Part shown: piece by piece, positions 56,942-64,000 of the stretch
Position numbering within the stretch: the first letter of the stretch is position 1
Layout of the letters: each line of letters opens with the position of its first letter
Source: Clarireedia homoeocarpa
Taxonomy: Eukaryota; Ascomycota; Leotiomycetes; Helotiales; Rutstroemiaceae
DNA length: 64,000 nucleotides
Assembly: GCA_001465935.1 (NCBI GenBank)
Contig: LNKV01000001.1
Coordinates: forward strand, 372,001 to 436,000
Reading direction: 5' to 3'
The notes under the pieces: generated by a model
The model's database searches: none
What the model saw: the letters and a program-made list of their open reading frames with translations, nothing else
What the model was told of the DNA's origin: nothing
Program-made: the position numbers and the translations under genes

Positions 56942-59900
56942 TTACTCCAAAGCCCAGCCCAAGGTCTTCCTCTTCTCCTTGTACCAATTCTGCACATACT
57001 CCAGCCCAGTATGCGGGCCATACGGATCCTTCTCCCATTGCGGCCTCGGGGCCTTCATTCCCGTCTCCTCCTCACATCGTGCCACCAATTCCTCCAAAGA
57101 TCCGCCTCTATCATAAATAACCTCCTTCCCTCCTCCCAGCTTTTTCATCTCCGCCCTTAACTTCTCAGTAGCCTCCTTATCAACCGAGAAATCATCCTCC
57201 TTAACCACGACTCCATAATTCTTCTTCGCTCCATCCAAAGTCACTAGCTTCCTCTCCACCTCCAGCGCAACTTTCTCAGCTGGTCTGGTTAATGGATCAC
57301 CCAATCCACCACCTCCCCATGTAACCCATTCTAGCATATCGCCTGGTTCGACTTTGATATGATCGCATTTACTCGGTAGCATTCTTGTCTCACCACTCGA
57401 ATAATGTAGTTTCTTCCAAGATCTCGCTCCAGGTTTACCACCATTAATACCCCATGGCTTCGTAAACCATCTATCATCGTGCAGGCTGAATTCACCAGCC
57501 GACAGGAATCTGTAGAGTGTGCGTTGCGCATTACCTCCACGATGGAAACCAGGGCCACCAGTATCGGCAAGCGATTCATTGGCTTCGATACGAAGAGGGA
57601 AGTTTAGTTCGATAGCTTCAGTCGGGACGGATTTGATAGCTGGGAATAAACAGTGGCAGTCTGGGCCATCACCAATAGGACGAGCGGGAACACCACCGAA
57701 ACCGATTTGGTAGAGTTGGTACCATTCTCCATCTGGCTTGAAACCGGAGTAGAAGAAATGAGGAGAGTCGGAGAATCCTGCTGCAGCACGATATTGCGGA
57801 GATCGCTGACCCATGAGAGCCTGAATAATATCCATAGTCCGACCGAGGAGATGAGTACGACAGCTTACCCCCGCAGGACGGACAGGGCGAAGCAGAGATC
57901 CCTCGGGTATAACAATATCTAAAAGGTCGTGGAACCCATCATTTACGACGCAGTGAGGGTCAAAGACTGCGAGAAGATAGTACCCAACGAACATTTTGAA
58001 CATTGTTGTGGAGAGGTAGAAGTTAATGGATGTTCCGGCCTGCGGAGAAGTGCCATTGAAATCAAAACGCAGCTTTCCGTCGATCTTCTTTAGTGAACAC
58101 GTAATGGCATATGGTCCAACGCCTTGGCCGTCATCATCGACAAAGTCAGTAAAAGTACTTTCTTCATCCCCGATTTGGGTATCAATGAGTTTCAAGATAC
58201 CGGAGCGGTTTCTCGCGAGAAGCTCATTGCAGGAGGCACGGTATACACTGTGATTTGTTAGCGGTTGAAAACATGGGACGCTATTTTAACTACTCACTTG
58301 GGACCAAATCGTTCGTTGAGCTCACACACACGAAGTGCGGCTGTTCTGCATGCCGCGACAAGGGCAGTCAAATCACTACGGAACCAATCGGGTTGACGAG
58401 AGTTTCGACAGAAGACATCGACCAATGCCGTGTTGTAAACTCCTTGAGAATAAAGTTTCACCGTCGGAATCTGTAACCCATCCTCGAAGATGGATGTTGC
58501 ATTGATAGACATACTGCCAGGTACCTTACCTCCAACATCACTATGATCCGTTAGTTACTTCTAAAGACCCAAGTAGGTGGAGAACTCACGTCATGTGTCC
58601 AAAATTTGCTGCCCATCCCACTAACTCGCCCTTAAAATGAATCGGAAGTAGAACAATCACGTCGTTAAGATGAGTGACTGCACCACTGATTTCGTACACA
58701 TCATTAGTGACGAAAACATCACCCTCTTCAATGGTCCCTTTCCAGGAACTCAGGAACTGTCCAATGAAGCTACCGAACTGACCGACCAACATCTTGCCCT
58801 CCTTATTTGTGATGACATTGAATTCATCTTGCTGGTCGCGAATAGCAGGGGACATACTGCATCTAAGCATAAGAGTGTCCATCTCATTTCTGATTGACTG
58901 TAGCGAAGATGAAATCAGTGTTGGAATCAGTGGCGACTTTTGAACGAGCTCTTGAGCACTGTCCCAATCATGATGAGCGAGATTACTTGTCAAGTTGGTA
59001 TCTTCATTTGGGAAGATCAAGATATTTCCATACGCATCGATCTCTCCGAAGAAGCCAGGAAGAATGAGAGTATTCGAATCCATCTCTGTGATGACACATG
59101 GTCCTTGAACTTTATATCCAGCTTTCGAGATCCTAGCTCTGTCCCAGAAAATGGCCTCCAGTTTCTGTCCCTCGGTGCTGATTATCTTTCGGCTGACGAT
59201 AGCATCATCTGGCGGCGTAGAGTCTGTGCCCGCGGATGCATTCTCTATAGCAGTGAGTTCTGTGTCTGGAGAACCATCTGTGACGATGGCGCCAAGACGC
59301 ATCAGTTCAAGAGCAAAGGTAGGCAGTGAGAAACTGAATTGCTGCTCATGAGCGGCGTCGAATCGTGTGCGGACACGCTTGATAAAATCTTCCCGCTCAA
59401 CTTTGAAGTCCTCTTCTAGTAGCGGAATTGACATTGTCAAAGCCTGTCCCTTGTACCTGAGGTCGGCTTCGTAGTTGATCCTGAGCGGAGCCGAAGGATT
59501 GTCTCCTAGAGCCTTCACCATAATCTCTTTGCAGCTATCTCTCAAGTTTGAGAGGTTGTCGAAGAGCTCATCTTGGGTTGCATCGTCGAGTAGCTTGATG
59601 AAAGAAGCCGATAACTCATGACTCAATTTGGTTGTTGCGTCGCCTTGTGCACAGAGAACTCCAGGAGCGGGAGGCACAATGACAGGCCAGGCTCCCAATA
59701 ACTTTCCGACAGCATTGGCGTGCATTGGACCAGCGCCACCAAAAGCGACGAGCGAGAAATCTTCTGGATTGTAACCTTGTTCCACTGACACGTTGCGCAA
59801 CGCATTATACATCCTTTCGTTGACTAGGTTGTAGATACCTTGAGCTGTTTGATCAGTAGTGAGTCCCATTTGCTTCGCAACATTTTCAACCGCAGTAGTG

Positions 59901-61277
59901 GCGGCAGCAATATCCAAGGGAAAAGCACCCCCAAGGAGTTTGTCAGGGAGATATCCTAGAACAACGTTGGCATCTGTAACTGTCGCATTTGTGCCACCTT
60001 TTCCATAACAAGCAGGTCCGGGATTTGCGCCAGAAGATTCTGGACCAACACGAAGTGTGGAAGTAAGCTCAACGTATTGCGCTATCGATCCTCCACCAGC
60101 TCCAACAGTCCTAATCTTATGTTAGTAGAGTAATTCGTAAGCGAGAACCACACTTACTGAACATCTACCGATGGCGCTCGCACAGTAAGAGCATCGACAG
60201 CCGTCTCTCTACGAAGAGCAGGAGTACCATCAGAAATCAATGCACAATCTGTCGACGTGCCGCCCATATCCAGAGTGATCAAGTTTCGGTATTTGGTCTT
60301 CTTTGCAACAACATCCGCAACACCCCGCACACCACCTGCTGGCCCAGACATCAAGATGTTAACCGGAAGATCACCAGCCAACCCTAGGGTAGTGAGACCC
60401 CCATCACTTTTCAAAATACGGATAGTCTCACTATCCTCTGCAAGAAGGGTTTGAAGATTCGCCAGATACTTCTTCACAACCGGCTTCACGATCGCGTTGG
60501 CACTCGCAGTTACTGTTCTTTCATATTCCCCCATTTCCGGTAAGACATCGCTAGAACAGATAATCTCAACATCAGGACCAAACTCCTCTTTGAGAACTTT
60601 TGCTACAACCTTTTCATGCTCATCGTTCTTGTAAGAATTCAATAAACTAACAGTGATAGCTTCAGGCTTCTGTTTCTTTAATCGAACGAGATCTTTCCGG
60701 AGAGCCGCCTCGTCAATCTTTGTAACAGCGACACCATCAGATCCCATCATGCCTATACTCTGGATTGTACTTTCGAGTGGTACTATGGGATCCGGTGGGA
60801 TGAAGTTAATCCAAGCTCCTAGGCCACCGGGAATCTGAGACCTCCGTACAGCAAGAACATCTTTGTGTCCCGCGGTGACGATAAGTCCGGTTTTCGCACC
60901 TTTCCCTTCCAACACAGCGTTCGTTGCTAAAGTTATGTTAGCTTGCATCCTAAAGTTACAATTGATCAATATTCGCCCATACCGACAGTCGTTCCATGAT
61001 GAATGCTCTCAAACTTGCCCTCCCAATTATATAGACTTTTCAATTGTTTCCTTGCCTCTGTGATGCCATTCTTGACACCAATACTCTGGTCATGTCCTGT
61101 AGACAGGACCTTTGTCCGCACAGTCTTCCCTTCTGGAGTGAAAACACATACATCTGTGAAAGTCCCCTAAGCAGAATGATCAGTTCCACAGTCAACAGTT
61201 ACACCACGGGGGCAGCATACTCCAACATCAACCCCCAGCTTATATCCGCTTCCTTTGGGTACACCTGCGTCTCCCAT
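56942..61277 (-). CDS. OXP1: 5-oxoprolinase (hydantoinase A/B family)
   Basis: Six exons on the minus strand, 61221-61277, 60983-61166, 60158-60926, 58590-60110, 58298-58540 and 56942-58247, sum to 4080 nt (1359 aa). Introns are 47-56 nt. The N-terminal HyuA half begins MGDAGVPKGSGYKLGVDVGGTFTDV, an ASKHA-type phosphate-binding motif formed across intron 1. It contains the second phosphate motif LDMGGTSTDCALI and FGGAGPMHANAVGKLLG. The C-terminal HyuB half has RCSMSPAIRDQQDEFNVI, NDVYEISGAVTHLNDVIV and ends EKRKTLGWALE. The enzyme hydrolyses 5-oxo-L-proline to glutamate with ATP in the gamma-glutamyl cycle. Size and both domains match the eukaryotic bifunctional form. The start is the ATG directly before the phosphate-binding strand. 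Confidence 0.93.
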
Positions 61278-62592
61278 ATTTTATCGATAGCTATAAAAAG
61301 GATAAGCAAGAAGAGCTCAGCTCACACCGCCTCGTGTGATCGAGGGGAGTCGTCATCTTTAACATATTGCCTGCCCAGACATGCACGTTGGCGGAACCCC
61401 ACCTCCAGCTCCCATCTCCATGCATATCGAGATTTGGCTCTTGGCAGTCATCTCAAATAAGTTAAAAAGCGTCGGATCTCCGAGTGCACAATATCTAAGC
61501 ACAGCTTATCACTGGTTAGAGGCTGCAGATAGCCGATATATTAATGGTTATCGCTTACCCGATAGGGGTTGATGATCGATCGGTGACCGATAGCAATGAC
61601 CTTCTTTCGATAAGTTAACGTCGCATTTATCAATGTCATTCATCGACTGCGGGGTCGAGTCTAGATGCTTTGTCTCTATTTTGATATGACCGCATTATAA
61701 AATAGAAGTCTCTAGATATCTAATCGTGAATCTCTATATGGCTTCGCGTTGACTAATAACCTAGAAATGGCAGGTAAGATTGTTCGGATGTTTGTACCGC
61801 AACGCGTCATTTCCAATTGGATTTGATAACAATAATAATAGGCTTTCTGAGCTTCATAAAGAGCTCCCAAATTAGATGTTCGGCGAAGTGACATCCCCGC
61901 CTCAGCTTGGAGGTCCATTCGTGCGAGAGTGCATATACACGCTGACCAACGGCTCTTTTTTTTTTTTTTTTTTGAAACCCCTTACCAGCAGAAGATGTCT
62001 GCATAGTTAAATCTCATCATGTGACAATCACCTCTCCCACCCAATTGTTTGACGCGCTGTCCTAATACCGTCGGGAGCGGCTATAGAAAGCACCTACTAC
62101 CCTTCAACTACCGTGCAGGGCGTTTGCGACCAAGAAGGACGCCGTCTCTACAAGTCAACGACATTGTGCATGATTTGACTTTACACCTGCATGTTTTTAC
62201 TATCAAAGTCGCACAAATCACGCTGGCTGTTACCTAGGCGTGCCTCCTATGAAGTGCTCGAAATGCCGCTAAGGTAAGATGATCCTTAGCTGTAATAGTT
62301 GGAGACTCGTTTGAACTATGTCTGGACAATAAGATCGATGTATTCACACAACCGGATATTACGTATTACCCCAAAGCTGATGATAAGACCGTGATAAATC
62401 AAAATTTTAGCGGAGTATATTGCTCTGTAAGTCCTATATCTATTATCTCCTCTATACACCGTCCCCGCGACAGATTTCCACTGACAAACACCAAACTCCT
62501 AGCTCTAGTCCAGCTATACTATAACATAATCTTAAAATCATATCCTCCAAGACAAATAACATCCTCTGCGACAAAAATCTTATGCGTGGTGC
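61278..62592. other. Intergenic with poly-T run
   Basis: 1.3 kb between the 5-oxoprolinase start and the PDAT stop. Has an 18-T run at 61956-61973. No coding sequence is recognised. Confidence 0.55.
61956..61973. repeat. Run of 18 T
   Basis: Homopolymer upstream of the 5-oxoprolinase gene, within intergenic DNA. Confidence 0.95.
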
Positions 62593-64000
62593 TCATAATT
62601 CATCTCTAACAACCTTCTCCAGTTTCTCAAACACCTCCTCGGCTTTTTTCTCCAACCTGTTCATCGCCCCCTCTTCCCTGCTCTTTTCCTTTTGCTTCTC
62701 CTCCTCCCTCCTCTTTGCCAAGTACTCATCTTCCTCGAAGACTTTGACTCTCTCCGCATATATTCCTATGTTGCTCACAACATTCTCCTCAATTTCCTCC
62801 CCTCGTCCTGCTACCACCCTCAGAATCAGATCGTTCAAACTCTGTCTTCCCAGGATATCAACATGATCACCAGTATTTGGACCGCCTCGAGGACTAAATC
62901 TATCCGGCTCATGAGGCATTTCGAATGTCTTGATCTTGACACCAGCAGGGTTGTAGCGATGATATTTCCACCCACGATTGCACATATAACCTATAGAGAG
63001 GAGATTTACCGTGCCGTCGCCCTCACCGAGAATGACGCCATGGTCAATGTTGGCCTGTGTGAGGCCAGTATCGATGGTAATATTCAGCTTGGATAGAGGA
63101 TTATCACTATGGCGGTAGTAGTAGGAACGTTCAGTTGGTTTGCCGATCCCTGGAATGTGTTAATCCTGTGCCAAATCGAGAGAAAGGAAATGACCTACCA
63201 TAAAAACAGTATATTTTGAGATTCGGTGCAAGCGGTAGTCTCGTCTCTAAAGGATTGATCCATTTCTTCGGGTCGTCTTCGTTTGCATCCACTTCCTTCT
63301 TCGTATGCGCAATGCCATGGGAATAACTACTCTGCACTTGATTCTGATACCAGTCTTCAGTAGTATTATAGAGATAGCCAAGACTCTCTTGCACTGTTAG
63401 ATTGCGATACCCGGTAGAGGTGTTTTGGTTCTTGAAGTTTAGAAATTTGCCGTAGCTCACTTCTTGGTCCGGAGTATCGTCAGGTGCCCAAGTTTCATTC
63501 CCCCAAACAGCATCGCCTCCCATGGGCAACATGGACGATATTCCTGGCATTGCTCGGAATATATCCGCTCGCTCCTCCTTGCTTAGAAACTTCTCTAACC
63601 CATAAACAGCGAAAGCATTAAGCTGAGCCGTATCTTTCATCTCTCCTGATAGCACAGCCGGAAGTCCCTTTAGTGCCCCAAGCATACAACCACTAATGTT
63701 AATCCATGATTCCACATGTTTGTCGACCCAGTCATCACCGCCGTTTCCGCCACTCTTTGCCGCAACCCAATGGAAGAAATAGAAAAGAACTTGGCCGCCC
63801 ATAGAATGTGATACTAGAACTGCTTTTTTGCCCGAAATACTGTTCGCCATCTCAACATGCATCTTTAGGCGTGTGAAGTACTGGTCCCGGACTTCGAGGT
63901 TTGCATAGGATAGTCTCCAGTCATAGGCCGCTGTGAAACTATTTGTGGGATCATAACCGATAGTTGCTAGATTCTCCAGAATTTTATTCCAGATCCAATA
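62593..64000 (-). CDS. LRO1: Phospholipid:diacylglycerol acyltransferase (Lro1-type), 5' end outside window
   Basis: Two exons visible on the minus strand: 63199 to the right edge (continuing beyond 64000) and 62593-63149, joined across a 49-nt intron. The visible 453 or so residues are the C-terminal two thirds of an LCAT/PDAT enzyme. They include the lid-side TAAYDWRLSYANLEVRDQYF, the nucleophile elbow VSHSMGGQVLFYFFHWV (catalytic Ser), the acid in GEGDGTVNLLSIGYM and the His in NTGDHVDILGRQSL. The enzyme moves an acyl chain from phospholipid to diacylglycerol, making triacylglycerol at the ER. The predicted C-terminus is ...VVRDEL, an RDEL ending similar to ER-retrieval tetrapeptides, after a Lys/Glu-rich coiled-coil-like helix. 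Confidence 0.93.

Overview
The window is nuclear DNA of a filamentous ascomycete (Pezizomycotina; a Leotiomycete/Helotiales-type genome is my best guess, from gene content only). The evidence is short GT-AG introns, mostly 47-66 nt, with CTAAC/TGAC-like branch sites; a DIM-2-type DNA methyltransferase; a HET-domain protein; a fungal lipoxygenase; and widely spaced genes without operons. All exon structures were derived by hand from the sequence and checked for phase; none has transcript support.

Layout. 1-1 kb: a broken ankyrin-repeat gene. 1.8-46.5 kb: mostly conserved housekeeping genes: a DEK_C nuclear protein, Vid27, mitochondrial uS17m, a Sap1/spastin-like AAA ATPase, mitoferrin, the ribosome assembly factor Rsa3, complex I GRIM-19, the CTD phosphatase Fcp1, a sterol glucosyltransferase, the WD40 protein Cmr1, an Mtf2-like mitochondrial protein, a DIM-2 cytosine methyltransferase, a small serine/arginine-rich protein, a membrane protein, a NYN-domain protein, a lipoxygenase and a GT25-type glycosyltransferase. 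46.6-56.4 kb: an accessory stretch with a truncated Ty1/copia reverse transcriptase flanked by 95-bp inverted repeats, a broken cupin gene, an intact NAD(P)-binding epimerase-like gene, a broken aminoglycoside-phosphotransferase-like gene beside an AT-rich tract, a HET-domain gene, and a gene joining a degenerate dynamin GTPase fragment to a Trp-rich C-terminal domain. 56.9-64 kb: 5-oxoprolinase and the 3' part of an Lro1-type PDAT that runs off the right edge.

How it fits together. The conserved genes serve separate pathways: mitochondrial translation, iron import and respiration; RNA polymerase II recycling; sterol and triacylglycerol metabolism; the gamma-glutamyl cycle. Two divergent pairs share upstream regions (Vid27/uS17m and Cmr1/Mtf2-like). 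The most unusual part is the accessory stretch: a dynamin-derived pseudo-GTPase fusion next to a HET gene, amid decaying genes and transposon debris. Several lesions are of the C-to-T or G-to-A type expected of repeat-induced point mutation (RIP), which is notable beside a DIM-2 gene, whose Neurospora relative methylates RIP products.
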